Positions 13,401 to 23,551 of a stretch of DNA of 64,000 bases are shown here, one piece after another. Under the pieces are notes generated by a model. The model did no database searches. It had not been told where the DNA came from and saw nothing but the letters and a program-made list of their open reading frames with translations. How positions within the stretch are numbered: the first letter of the stretch is position 1; every line of letters starts with the position of its first letter. The position numbers were made by a program, and so were the translations under genes. The stretch is taken from assembly GCA_963931865.1 (NCBI GenBank), contig OZ007514.1, forward strand, positions 930,001 to 994,000, read 5' to 3'. This stretch comes from Axinella damicornis (taxonomy: Eukaryota > Porifera > Demospongiae > Axinellida > Axinellidae).

Positions 13401-14485
13401 GTGAAGGTACATTCAACATACTAGTACAGTTACAACAATATAGATACAGTAGTTTCACAATGCAGACCTAGGCCGTAGAGTGGGTAGATGAGACGATATT
13501 TACGCAGAATGCATGCATGTACCTTTCAAACTTACCACAGTGATAATATTATATTGTAGATTATGTTGCCCCCAATGCAGGTCAATTCAGCTGTGGAGGT
13601 TTCTTCTTTGCTACCAGCCCTTCATTCGGTCCTCAGGGGTTCCCAGCGGTGATCACTAGTGCCACTCAGAGCACCTGTAGGTGGAACTTTATAGGGAGTA
13701 TTGGAGTTCAATATCAGTTCCGGTTGACGTACTTTGACATACCGGATAGCACCAGCTGCTCTGACAACAAGCTCATAGTTTACGATGGCATTGTAGTCGG
13801 ATTTGCTACCATCCTGGGCAGAATCTGTGGTGATATTTCAACATTCACCTTCCAAGCCACTGGCACCAGCATGTCAGTTGTCCTGGAGACAAACACTGCA
13901 AGTTCTAGTGCTTTCAAGGGGTTCCAGGGTGTTATTGAACAGGCAATTACTCAACCACCAACTCAGCCCTCTACCCAACCACCAACATGTACAACTCAGC
14001 CCTCTACTCAACCACCAACAACTCAGCCCTCTACTCAACCACCAACAACTCAGCCCTCTACTCAACCACCAACAACTCAGCCCTCTACTCAACCACCAAC
14101 AACTCAGCCCTCTACTCAACCACCAACAACTCAGCCCTCTACTCAACCACCAACAACTCAGCCCTCTACTCAACCACCAACAACTCAGCCCTCTACTCAA
14201 CCACCAACAACTCAGCCCTCTACCCAACCACCAACAACTCAGCCCTCTACTCGACCACCAACAACTCAGCCCTCTACTCAACCACCAACAACTCAGCCCA
14301 CTACTCAACCACCAACAACTCAGCCTCCAACCACACAGGAGGAGATTTCCACTGTAGCAGGAGGGAGCCTCACCTCTGCCACTGGAACTCTTCAGCCTCC
14401 CAACTGGCTCCAGCCCTTGTGGCATGAACTAGAAACTATCATTAGTGTATGCATTATGTCATTATGTATTGGCTTCTGTATATAG
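4456..14485 (+). CDS. secreted tolloid-like astacin metalloprotease with mucin and CUB tail
   Basis: Coding exons: 4456-4558, 5419-5607, 6705-6822, 8300-8697, 10376-10616, 10679-10866, 11162-11278, 11552-11680, 12831-13406, 13581-14485 (987 aa, phases consistent). Residues 1-26 are a signal peptide. A short propeptide has HDGDI at 39-43, resembling the family's FxGD aspartate switch, and ends at the furin-like site RSKR (70-73). The astacin domain (74-268) has HEIGHAVGFWHEH with zinc ligands His167, His171 and His177, and the Met-turn SIMHY with Tyr226. A Pro-rich linker, a CUB (~287-411), two EGF modules (412-493), a TQPSTQPPT mucin stretch, and CUBs at ~571-686 and ~690-808 follow. A second mucin stretch leads into a truncated CUB start in which the first Cys is Ala, then a hydrophobic tail. 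BMP1/tolloid proteases share the astacin-CUB-EGF plan and process matrix proteins; the substrate here is unknown. Exon positions are inferred. Confidence 0.88.
4603..5233. mobile_element. inverted-repeat element (MITE-like) in astacin intron 1
   Basis: 18-bp perfect terminal inverted repeats, TGCAGTGGCGGATCCAGA at 4603-4620 and its complement at 5216-5233. Inner flanks are also related (aaaggggggttc on both sides, inverted). No convincing target duplication was found. A solitary, similar end lies near 3040. The terminus resembles those of hAT-type miniature elements (inference). No transposase is encoded. Confidence 0.6.
5641..6272. mobile_element. Mutator-like non-autonomous element in astacin intron 2
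   Basis: A perfect 32-bp terminal inverted repeat starts TAGTCTCGCGTGGCCCAGAC at 5641-5672, with its complement at 6241-6272. A further ~50 bp of imperfect repeat extends inward. It is flanked by an exact 9-bp target duplication GTGTCAGAT (5632-5640 and 6273-6281). Long inverted ends plus a 9-bp duplication are the signature of Mutator-type transposons. Inside, a tiny open frame at 5838-5901 begins MAIKEERCTVCLKDLPKSS, which might be a captured fragment. No transposase is visible. Confidence 0.8.
6937..7000. mobile_element. TAGCCTCG-family MITE in astacin intron 3
   Basis: 64-bp element with ends TAGCCTCGTTCCCAGG and its complement, flanked by 9-bp repeats gtgttcaac / gtgttcaat (8 of 9 identical). 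Confidence 0.75.
8749..9195. mobile_element. inverted-repeat element in astacin intron 4
   Basis: The left end gtagggatagcagaa, then ctaaaagtaaggaaacaa and gcataaaacag, is mirrored in complement at about 9120-9195. It is about 447 bp long with imperfect arms of roughly 70 bp. A partial internal repetition (gatatgtagggg) is also present. No coding content is recognised. Confidence 0.55.
11080..11160 (+). pseudogene. degenerate EGF exon duplicate
   Basis: After a splice-acceptor-like cag, the sequence reads DHNECGRCSHSCMYLG in the same phase as, and clearly homologous to, the functional EGF exon at 11162 (DRNECTDGRCSHTC). It loses the EGF pattern after four cysteines, has no good donor, and runs directly into the acceptor of the real exon. 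It is probably a dead copy from a small tandem duplication. Confidence 0.55.
12229..12257. repeat. short perfect hairpin
   Basis: gcagttgatcaa and its exact complement are separated by a few A/T bases in the intron before the mucin exon. Function is unknown and it may be chance. Confidence 0.4.
13945..14330 (+). repeat. 27-bp coding minisatellite, second mucin block of astacin gene
   Basis: About 14 units of the TQPSTQPPT repeat are inserted directly after the CUB codons for GVIEQ. The two other CUB-CUB paralogues have GTATAA (V-stop) at this point. The block is followed by a copy of the first ~20 residues of a CUB domain (GGSLTSATGTLQPPNW), so it looks like an internal copy of the mucin-CUB exon start. 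Confidence 0.85.
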
Positions 14486-15442
14486 TGCACTGCACTTGCT
14501 GTAAACACATCCAGAGAGTTTTTGAACAGAATATAATATCATGCTGCTTTTCACTTGTCAAGTTGAACTTGAACACATTTTCAGAACTGTTTAAGTGCAG
14601 GTCACATTATCTTTTCTGTATCGCATGTATGAAGGCTCAAGCTATTCACATATGACTTGTATGAAATGTTCTCATTTGGTCCTGCCAAGTCTGTAGTAAT
14701 GGCAGATTGACTGCCCCCCATCCTGTACCAGGTGTATAATGCAGTCCAGTTCATAGTAGATACTGTTACCAGCACCCTGTATGCACGATAGATAGATATA
14801 CAATGCATGATAGATAGATACAATGTATTCAATTATTTTAGTACTCTGATCTATCAATCAACTGGAGCGAACTGAAAATGAAACCAGGTACTGAAAAGTA
14901 AGTAATAACCATTTTTAGTCGCAACTAGATATGGGTTCAAATATGGTCACATGCGTATGATGGTGAATAGCATAAACCACCATTTCTTGTTCTACTATTT
15001 TAGCTATAGGTGATCATTTTTTATCATGCCAGTTGCTCAGTGATTGTGTAGTAGGACAAGAAACGGGAGGGTTTGACACGCAATTGTAGTTGACATAATA
15101 CGTACAGCTAGTCAATTATTGATCAAAATGTACTTGTTAAACTGCATGGACCACCTGGCAACAATCCAAACAGTGTACTGCAGCCATGGAAATCACAGGT
15201 ATACCGTAGTTCTACCAGTGGAGCTTGTTGCATGATAGTGTGAAACATGCAGAACTTAGGTATGGCGGAAATTTCACAAGGTGGTTGACAATAAGTATAC
15301 AATCACAGATTGGTGCTGGATAGCCTTGGTCCATGCAGAGATACATTAGAGCACACACCTTGCATGTGCTTGACATGCCTGGGACCACCCTCAAGCACTA
15401 TACTGTACCCATGAGTGCATATCAATATATTAAGATTTTAAT

Positions 15443-15475
<33 letters not shown>

Positions 15476-15975
15476 TGATGGAAGTGGGATGTTCATGGGG
15501 CGGGAATAGACTAGTGATGCACGACCTTCGTACTTCGAACCTCGAACTCTGCGAAGAATATATTAATTGGGCATGGGCTGAAATAGCTGGGGAGCAGCAG
15601 ACACAATCGGGGAGCAGCAGTTGAAGCGGACGCAATCGGGGAGCAGCAGTTGAAGTGGATGCAATCGGGGAGCAGCAGTTGAAGCGGACGCAATCGGGGA
15701 GCAGCAGTTGAAGTGGACGCAATCGGGGAACAGCAGTTGAAGTGGACGCAATCGGGGAGCAGCAGTCACAATCGGGGAGCAGCAGCTGAAGCGGACGCAA
15801 TCAGGGAGCATGCAGCAGCTGAAGCGGACGCAATTGGGGAGCAGCAGCAGAAGCGGATGCAATCGGGGAGCAGCAGCTCTGCACAGAGAGCTGTCCGGCG
15901 CCGGATTACTCACGTAGGCGAACGAGGGGGAAGTAGCTGAACGAGCAAAGCAACTTGTAAATATTACTCATTGCA
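14486..15975. other. intergenic between convergent astacin and DCAF17 genes
   Basis: No gene recognised. Positions 14530-14850 and parts of 15030-15400 match the flank downstream of the first mucin-CUB-CUB gene (1749-2145). A GT/GC microsatellite lies at 15442-15475 and a minisatellite at 15582-15880. The last DCAF17 coding exon may lie here but could not be identified. Confidence 0.5.
15582..15880. repeat. 27/28-bp minisatellite
   Basis: About ten tandem copies of a unit like ggggagcagcagttgaagcg followed by gacgcaatc. Some units are truncated (15756-15785) or carry gcatgcag insertions. It is non-coding as far as can be seen. Confidence 0.85.
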
Positions 15976-16732
15976 TTAACTCACAGGCCTCCAGGTAGGA
16001 AGAGGGACCTTCTTTGTAATTCTGCCAGTCCTGTCATCTACAAAGCAGAGCTGAGCCAGGGTGCCTTCATCCCCCTCTGGTAGGGTCACCACCGCGTACA
16101 GCACCTCCACCTCATTCTCATAGTCCAAGTCTTGGATGGCAGACTTTGAATGTGAGCAGGCAAGTATGTGATTGGTAGAGCTAGTCCTAGGACCACCCCC
16201 CCCCCCCCCCCCCCCCCCCCTTCGGGCTAGTCCTAGGACCCTAACCAGTTACACTTCCAGGACTCTTATTTGCAATACTAAGCAGTGGGTGGGTGGGGGG
16301 TGGGGGGGGGGGGGGGGTCATAGAAATTTCATTCTTGTGCTTTGATCGCTGATGATAAAGAGTTTCTAAGCTACGTAAGTTCAAGGGTTGCTCCTCTCTT
16401 TAGGTGACTGATGCCTTCATTCTGGCCCTTCTGGCAGCATCACCGCTGCATATAGCGCCAGGTTCACAGTATACAACCCTTTGTATTGATATCACATGTT
16501 CTAGGACAACAAACTCACAGTAAAGTCATCAAATTCACTTTCAGCGCATCTTCTTCTCTTGACGGTCCTTCCAGAAGAAGTCTGCACTGGCTGTGATATT
16601 TGGTAAAGAAGGCCCAAGTGGTCAGGAAGGCTCTTTGACATAAATTATGGCCTTCAGTTTAAAGAGGTACCGGAAGTTGCATGAATTATAGGTACTTGAT
16701 ACCCAGAATTTAGATATTTTGACACGCATTCT

Positions 16733-16766
<34 letters not shown>

Positions 16767-19700
16767 GAGGGGGGGGGGGGGGGGGGGGGCACTAATTCCC
16801 CATTCATGGGTTAGGCCATTCTGGTTCATAGCCACCATGTAACTCAATCCTGTCAACACCCGCTTACCATCTCAACTCTCTCCTTCTGGTGCAAAGCTTT
16901 GAAGTCCACTGAGTACTGCCTTGTCAATCTCTGAGTCTTCCCAAACTCATGACATATGTGGTAACAGCTGCACAAGAAAAAAGCTCCCCAATTACAGCTG
17001 TCGGTGACAGAGCTAGGCACTGGGTGGAGCTGTATGAATGATACCCAACATCATAATCAGTTGCCATAGAGATGAGAGAGCTGACACACGGACCATGTTT
17101 AGCCCGGAATGGACTATAGGAGGCTAGGATCACATGGGAATGAGACTAGGGTCACTTGGGAATGAGACTAGGGTCACTTGGGAATGAGACTAGGGTCACT
17201 TGGGAACGAGGCTACAGCCTCGTTCCCAGACCTTCTACACCTCCAGTTTTTGATTGCTTGCAGTTTTGCATACTGCAAATGCTCAAAAACAGGAAGGACA
17301 GTGAAGAGAGGAAGTTGCACTGAATGATGACTTTACTGTGAGTTTGTTGTCCTAGAACTTGTGATATCAAAAGTGAAGAACGGTTTCTTTTCCAATCTGG
17401 AAAACCTGAGGTTGGTCTACTCTACCTGCGACATGATAGTATTGGAGATGAGGATGGCTGGTCTTGGGAACATGGAGACCGAACAAGTTATAAGGACAGA
17501 GTGGGGGCCTGCCACACCAGGCAAAAACTAGAGGTGTGGAAGGCCTGGGAATGAGGCTAGAATGAGGCTATGAACCTAGCACAGTCGTACAGGGAAGCAG
17601 TGTCGTGCACATGCACGTCACGTGTGATATCTACCTCAGAGTGCACCCACTGATGTGCAGAAGTCTCTGGTAGTCATCAAAGTGGAACTCGGCCACGTCG
17701 TGGTGGAATGCGACAGTGTTTGTACTGAGTTGTCCAATCTGGAAAAGAAACCTAGTCATATGATACACTTTGGACACCTGCAGCTAGCCTATAATTTCAG
17801 GCACTGCTGTTGCATCCATGCTCACCAGCCTCCCGCTCTGCAGAGATCTCACGTGGAACACACTCTCCGAAGAGGGCACCCCATTGTGGACAAACACGGT
17901 GGGCGATCCTCCAAAGCTGATGCCACAGTCAGCTCCACTCTTGGCCTCGAACAACAGCGGAGGTGGCTCTGAGGACAGAATGGGATGGTGTCATTTCCAT
18001 AGCAACAAGTTCAAGCGATGTGATCTTGCGCATGCTCTGATCTTGAACAAAGGCAGCAATAGTCGTTTTTGCAAGTTCAAGATCTACATGTGCACATTAT
18101 GAATAGCAATCCTAGTAATCTCTAGTACTCTCTAGTAATCTTACCAGTCAGGTCTACAGTAACAGGTATTCCAAATCCGGTACTTCCTACATCTCCAACG
18201 TGACCTGCGACTGTTACCGTGGCACCCAGTCTGGGCTCAACAACGGTACAGTTCTTCATGATCCACTCGAGACTGTAGAACCGATACGTCTTACTGGCAT
18301 GGACCACAATCAGTAGATCTTCATTTACTGAGACATCTCTGACATCATTGCCAAAAATCTGAACGGCCAATCGACAAACGAACGTGTAAAGGATAGGGAG
18401 CAATAGCTGTCTTCTGAATTTTGACCAAATATGGTATGCACAGCGGAATAAACTCATTCCCAGGCCCTCCCCCTTCCCGCTCCCCTCTTCCCTCCTTCCC
18501 CCTTTCCCAGCTGCATGCAATCTTCGAGTCCTGTCTTCTCCTTCCATGACCAAGTGCAAACTTGTTGCTATCCACTAGCAAACCCAACCAAGTTCTAAGA
18601 CACAGACGTACATTTTTATCAATGGGGATACATGTGACAAGTTCCAGCGGGTGAATCCTGAACAGCGCTATCACCATCAGTCGGGGACTCTGTGGTGGAA
18701 GTGGGACCCCACCATTGCCCCTACCTTGCCGAGGGGAGGGAGGTAGTTGGTTCACTAGTGTGGACTTCACCTGAACTGTGGTTAGGTGGTCCGCCCAAAG
18801 TAGGTACCTGCATTTGCAGAAAATAATGGCAGGGGTGAGCGGACTGAGCAGAGGCTTCTGTGAGGACTGTGTATTCTGTGTGGAGGTAAACAGCAAGTAG
18901 CAGTCATTTTGTAGTCTCATGCAACCTGTTAGCCTTGGCAGCAGCACTCACAATGCATCTCCTCCCATGTAAAGAGTGACTTCACTTAAGGGGCACACAC
19001 AATGATATTGCTGAATTCTCAGCTCAATGTGAAGACAAAGTGCAAATTGCTTCACCACTAAGGTTAGTTCCAGTGCAATTAAAAGCATCCATGTATGGTG
19101 TGGTCAGAATCTTTGTGTGTCTTAAGGTTTGTGGTTTGTTTACTTTTCCCCTAGCAGGAGTATAATGAACCTTCACTTTCCACACTCAGGGCAGGTGATA
19201 AAGGCTAGGGCAGAAACGTTTGTTTCTTTGCCATGGTTAATGTTTCATACACATTCTAGTCACTCACCTGAACTTTATCACAGTGGAGAGAAAAACAGAC
19301 TTCAGCACGGCTCCTGTGTCAGCATTCAGAACCTTGAGGTAGCCGTCAGCAGTGAGGACTAGTAGACACACCTCCTGCTCCTCTGGGGTACAAGGGTGAC
19401 GTCGCTGGGAGGGAGAACAATTAAGAATTAGGAGAGTGAGATTATGAATTGGAAGGGAGAAGAAGAGAAGCAGAGGGAGGAAGGGAAAGAGGGAGGAAGA
19501 AGAAAAAAGGAGGAGAAAGAAGCGGGAGGGAGAAAGAGGGAAAGGAAGAAGGGAGGAGAGGGAGGGAGAGAGAGGGAAAGGAAGGGAGGAGAGGGAGGGA
19601 GAGAGAGGGAAAGGAAGAAGGGGTGGGAGGGAGAGAGAGGGAAAGGATGAAGGGAGGAGAGGGAGGGAGAGAGAGGGAAAGGAAGAAGGGAGGAGAGGGA

Positions 19701-21021
19701 GGGAGAGAGAGGCATACGTAAGAGAAAGGGGACAGAAAGAGGTAAAGATGCAACTGAGAGGGAGGAATAGAGCGGGAGGAGACAGGGCGTAACCATGACA
19801 AGCAGAGAACAGCTCACAATATGTCCGTGGTACAGTAGCACAGCCCAGATCTTGATGGCCAAGGGACCCCGGGCAGGGAGACGGTAGAGCTGGTGGGGAA
19901 CTCCTCCAGCCCCATCACTGGACGGAGCAGGTAGGATGGAGTTTGCCACATGCACACTGCACTAGTCTCGTGGGCCAGCCCTAGCCTCGCTCCCAGGCCC
20001 CGCCCAGCTTTTGCTGCAAGTGACGAAAAGCTGAGCGGGGCCTGGGAACGAGGTTAGGCAGCCCACTTCTGCAACGTGCGGAAGTGGGCTGGTCCATGAG
20101 ACCAATAACGCAAGTTGCAGTGTGATTGATGTCTGCTCCTTCTATTCTTGTGACTTACTTGAAGTAGCATATCTGGTGGTTTTCAAAGTAGATTCGTCTG
20201 TTGAAAGAAAGGATATCAGTGAGGTTACAAATGGTAGCCTCATGTACGGTATTCATTCCCTCCACCCAGAGAGGGAAGAGACCAAATGGAAGACGGAAGA
20301 TCCCAGAGTACGTCCTCCGTCTCCAGTATCTCAAGATGTGGTAATTCATACAAGATCATAGCTACATACCAGATTGTCACTTCCCTGTGTCTATAATTCC
20401 AATCTACCAGACTCGCAAGCCACACCCTTTGCAAGGGGAGGGGGGGGGGGGGGGGGGGGGGCTGCAATGTAAGAGCTGTCACCATGCTGGATCCCAGCAC
20501 TAACCAATAACCACTCAGATTCATATTCCCTGTTGATTGTACTGTACCTGTCGTCGATGCGTCATGGAGTGGTTTTTCTTACACGTGATTGGTGGATGCT
20601 GTGCAAACAACTAGCTACATTCCATGGTTTCCAACATGATAACTCTTACGCTGCAGCAACAAGACAACATCCATTGTGTAAATGGGGTGTGGCTTCGTGG
20701 ACGTACCTGTCCAGTCCAATGCATACGTGTTTGTGTGACTCTCGTTGCCATACCGGAGTGAACTGCATTGAAGGCTACGGAAAATACACAACAACATTCA
20801 TGATCACAATTAACGATATTCATCGACCATCACAGGCACGTGGATGGTGCTGTATTATATAAATCTTCTCTTACCTGAAGAGTCACTTCGTGGACAAGTC
20901 TGCAGCTGATCCTCTCGGCACGGTAGCAGTCCCTCTCCGCCTCGCGCTGGTAGAGGAGGTACAGCAGGGAGGTATCCCGAACAGGCCCCACTCTATATCT
21001 AGCGTTTCTCCTCGCAGTCAT
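15976..21021 (-). CDS. DCAF17: DDB1- and CUL4-associated factor 17
   Basis: Coding exons in order: 20875-21021, 20707-20762, 20159-20197, 19818-19956, 19268-19404, 18612-18807, 18145-18358, 17826-17968, 17635-17738, 16868-16967, 16519-16590, 15985-16143; all phases agree. Recognition rests on blocks typical of DCAF17: RRIYFENHQICYF, KFRYLLWADH, LMVIALFRIHPLEL, FGNDVRDVSVNEDLLIV, PPLLFEAKSG, and LDYENEVEVLYAVVT near the end. DCAF proteins are substrate receptors of CUL4-DDB1 ubiquitin ligases; DCAF17 in vertebrates is nuclear and its substrates are poorly known. The model gives about 504 aa if the frame runs two codons past the last exon to TAA (15976-15978). Vertebrate homologues (about 520 aa) have a longer C-terminus, so a final exon may be missing or the protein truncated. 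The start ATG lies 200 bp from the divergent myosin ATG. Intron 9 contains a transposon carrying a copied piece of exon 11. Confidence 0.87.
16196..16220. repeat. poly-C tract
   Basis: A C run of about 25 bases in a DCAF17 intron. A poly-G run follows at 16298-16317 and another after a TG microsatellite at 16736-16789. Confidence 0.85.
17125..17210. repeat. 22-bp tandem repeat (cacttgggaatgagactagg)
   Basis: Four consecutive near-identical copies end at the left border of the element at 17215. The unit resembles the terminal repeat of the TAGCCTCG family in complement (gggaatgaggcta), so it may derive from an element end. Confidence 0.7.
17215..17559 (+). mobile_element. TAGCCTCG-family element carrying a DCAF17 exon 11 fragment (Pack-MULE-like)
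   Basis: The ends and subterminal sequence (cagcctcgttcccagacctt, acctccagtttttgat, and the complement aggcctgggaatgaggcta) match the 142-bp family member at 44895-45036. Between them lies about 80 bp closely matching DCAF17 exon 11 plus its downstream splice donor and intron: ggaaggacagtgaagaga, then gactttactgtgagtttg and gtcctagaacttgtgat. It is inverted relative to the real exon at 16519-16590. A segment like the exon 9 acceptor (ggtttcttttccaatctgg) also appears. The insertion sits in intron 9 of DCAF17. A 9-bp duplication is ambiguous because it abuts another element end. Confidence 0.65.
19440..19720. repeat. purine-rich minisatellite (gagggagggagagagagggaaagg)
   Basis: GA-only tandem repeats of about 35 bp in DCAF17 intron 4. 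On the transcribed (minus) strand this is a long pyrimidine run upstream of the exon 5 acceptor. Open frames through it are low-complexity artefacts. Confidence 0.85.
19982..20055. mobile_element. TAGCCTCG-family MITE in DCAF17 intron
   Basis: 74-bp inverted repeat with ends tagcctcgctcccaggcc / ggcctgggaacgaggtta; flanks ggccagccc / ggcagccca are only approximately duplicated. Confidence 0.65.
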
Positions 21022-21221
21022 AATTTGTCTGGCATTATACTATGACGTGATATGTTTACATCGGGCCAGCGCGCGCTCCATATAGCGCTAATAATGTCTA
21101 ACGGATACGAAAGTAATTCGCACGCGCATACCAACGTCGCCAGTCCTAGGATATTAACCTTGGCCACTATATAGGTCTAGTCTATTGTGTCCAAATTAAC
21201 AACCACCTGACGTGTCGAAGG
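21022..21221. promoter_or_regulatory. putative bidirectional promoter between DCAF17 and myosin-SH2
   Basis: Only 200 bp separate the divergent start codons (ATG at 21019-21021 on minus, 21222-21224 on plus). The interval is CpG-bearing (tagcgttt, gcgcgcgctcc, acgcgcat) and has no clear TATA box. Both genes must initiate here or overlap it unless 5' non-coding exons lie elsewhere. Confidence 0.55.
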
Positions 21222-23512
21222 ATGGCTAACCATGGCGGCGAAAGACCGTATCCGTGGGTCGGTGTGGCAGCGGACAACCTCACTGGCTTGACCGAACTCA
21301 ATGAAGACTCGCTGCTGGAGGCTGTCAAAGCGCGCTACGAGGATGAACTCATATACACCGACGTGGGAGATATTTTAGTGGCAGTCAACCCCTTCAGGCG
21401 GTTGCCTATCTACGACAAGAGATGGTCCGCGGCGTACAGCAGGCCGGACGTGAGCGCACTAGCGCCGCATATTTACCGCGTGGCGGCACGGGCATTCAAC
21501 TCGATGGTGCACGGAAAGAAAGACCAGGTGTGTGTGATAAGCGGGGAGAGCGGAGCGGGAAAGACAGAGTCTGCAAAGTTCATAATTCACCAGGTGAGAA
21601 AAAAAGAAGAGATTTTCACTTTCCATGCTAATTACCATTAATGTGGGCGGGGCTAACCCTTTCCAAAACTGAAACATGCGGATCACCGGAAGCGGTTTAT
21701 CTGACTGGTGCGAAGGGAGATTACATACCTGCTAGAGACATTGGTGTGTGGAACAAACCTCCTAGCAATATCGTATCCAGACCCGTTTGGCGAAATGACG
21801 TGGATATTGGTCCGGCAGGAATTTGAAGTAGTAATGGACACACATGCACATTCAGCACTGGCCCTGGCTCTAACTTAGCGCCCTACTTCCTGCCGGACCA
21901 ATAACCACTTCGTTGACGAAATGAGTCGGCATGAGGCTAGTTGAAGTACCAAGGTCAGATCATGTACAGTATAGTTAAAGTATTCGACCCGTAAAGAGGA
22001 AGTGAATACAGCTTGTCCCTTCTTGCGCATCACAGGTGATGGACATGAGCAGGTGTGCTGGCCTAGGGCAGAAACTGCAGGAGAAAATTATACAGGTGAG
22101 TGTAGTTTTGTCGGAGAGTTGGCCTGCGTTATAGCAGCTGCCCAATACAACTGACTTTCACATAGAAACTGTGACATGATAAGCTTGGGGCGACAATAGT
22201 GCGACTATTGCTTGCCCCAATATCTGGCACATGACACGCATAATCATGTCACATGTATTCCACTTCAGCCCCAAAGCAAACTTCAAAACTTCCGTAACCT
22301 CTGCACGGACAGCACATCACATTTGCTGTGAAATTGTACCCCCAGACTTAGCCTCGTTCCCAGGCCCCATCCTTTTCGTATGGGGCCTTGGAACGAGGCT
22401 ACCCCCAGACCATCTACTGGTCAGCTTATGGAGGGAATTGCAAGTGACGATTGGTCAGGTTGGCTGGCCAAAATATCTGTCTGTAGTTGCTAATTGGAAA
22501 CGGCAATTTGCTTGTCATCCATATTTGAAACACTATACCTACGAACAGATTACTAGAGATTACTGGAGATCGCAAGAAATTACTAGAAATAGCTAGAGTT
22601 TACTGGGTAACCTTGTACATCCTGTCCTGTAACGAGATCAGGTTGCTGATGAATGCTGTCACATTGTCACCTCACAACCAGAATCCCCCTCTGCCCAAAC
22701 ACAGTGCTGCCAAGTAGTGAGCATGTGCAAACTTCCTGTCCAGTACAGTGCTGTAGAGTAGGACAGTATACTGCGTATAGAAACCACAATATACTATAGG
22801 AATGGTCATGTGTTGAACAAGAGGAAATACTGATTGGTTGTGGATGTTTATGGTGGGAAAATGTCGTGTGTTAATCGTCACTGGTGTGGAACAATGTGTC
22901 ATCCAAGCTCTGGATGATTATCGGTGTTGGGCCAACACGGCATCAGATACAAGTCTGTTTCCTTGAGTCCGTCTCCGTCTACCGCTGTTAATTGTACTGA
23001 CCGGATAATCAACGGTGTGACGCCGTGCAGCTGATGAGACCGTCATTGGTAACTATACCTCTATAAACCCCAGCTCTCCTCCTCCACTCTCTGATGATTG
23101 CAGTTGAGATTAGAGGGGGAACTAGTGTAGTCTTGGTAACCAGTGAAAAGGAAGGCTGCTATACATGTAGGTGGGAGTGCTATAGGTGGAATTTTTGTTC
23201 ATGATCTGTGGTTTGTGGGAGGGTTAAACATAAAATACCATGTAACAAAACAAACACCATTTGTATGCCAACTCACATATGGGTATAAGTAATATTAAGT
23301 TTAACCCTTTCGTGAACCGCAAATACCACAACAGAAATTCTAGCTCCCATGGTAAGATCTTCCTTTTTGCGACCCAGCACCACTGTCCTACATACATATC
23401 CATGGAAACAAGATGCAGGCATGTGGCATGGCTTTCCGTACACATGTGCCACGTGGTTGCATGTAATACTAGCACAGTACACCTGCAAAATATTCAGGGA
23501 GGGTGACCTGCC

Positions 23513-23551
<39 letters not shown>

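Noticed and set aside
15582..15880. Regular short repeats considered as a CRISPR array
   Set aside because: Units are directly adjacent without unique spacers and the context is a eukaryotic intergenic region; it is a minisatellite.
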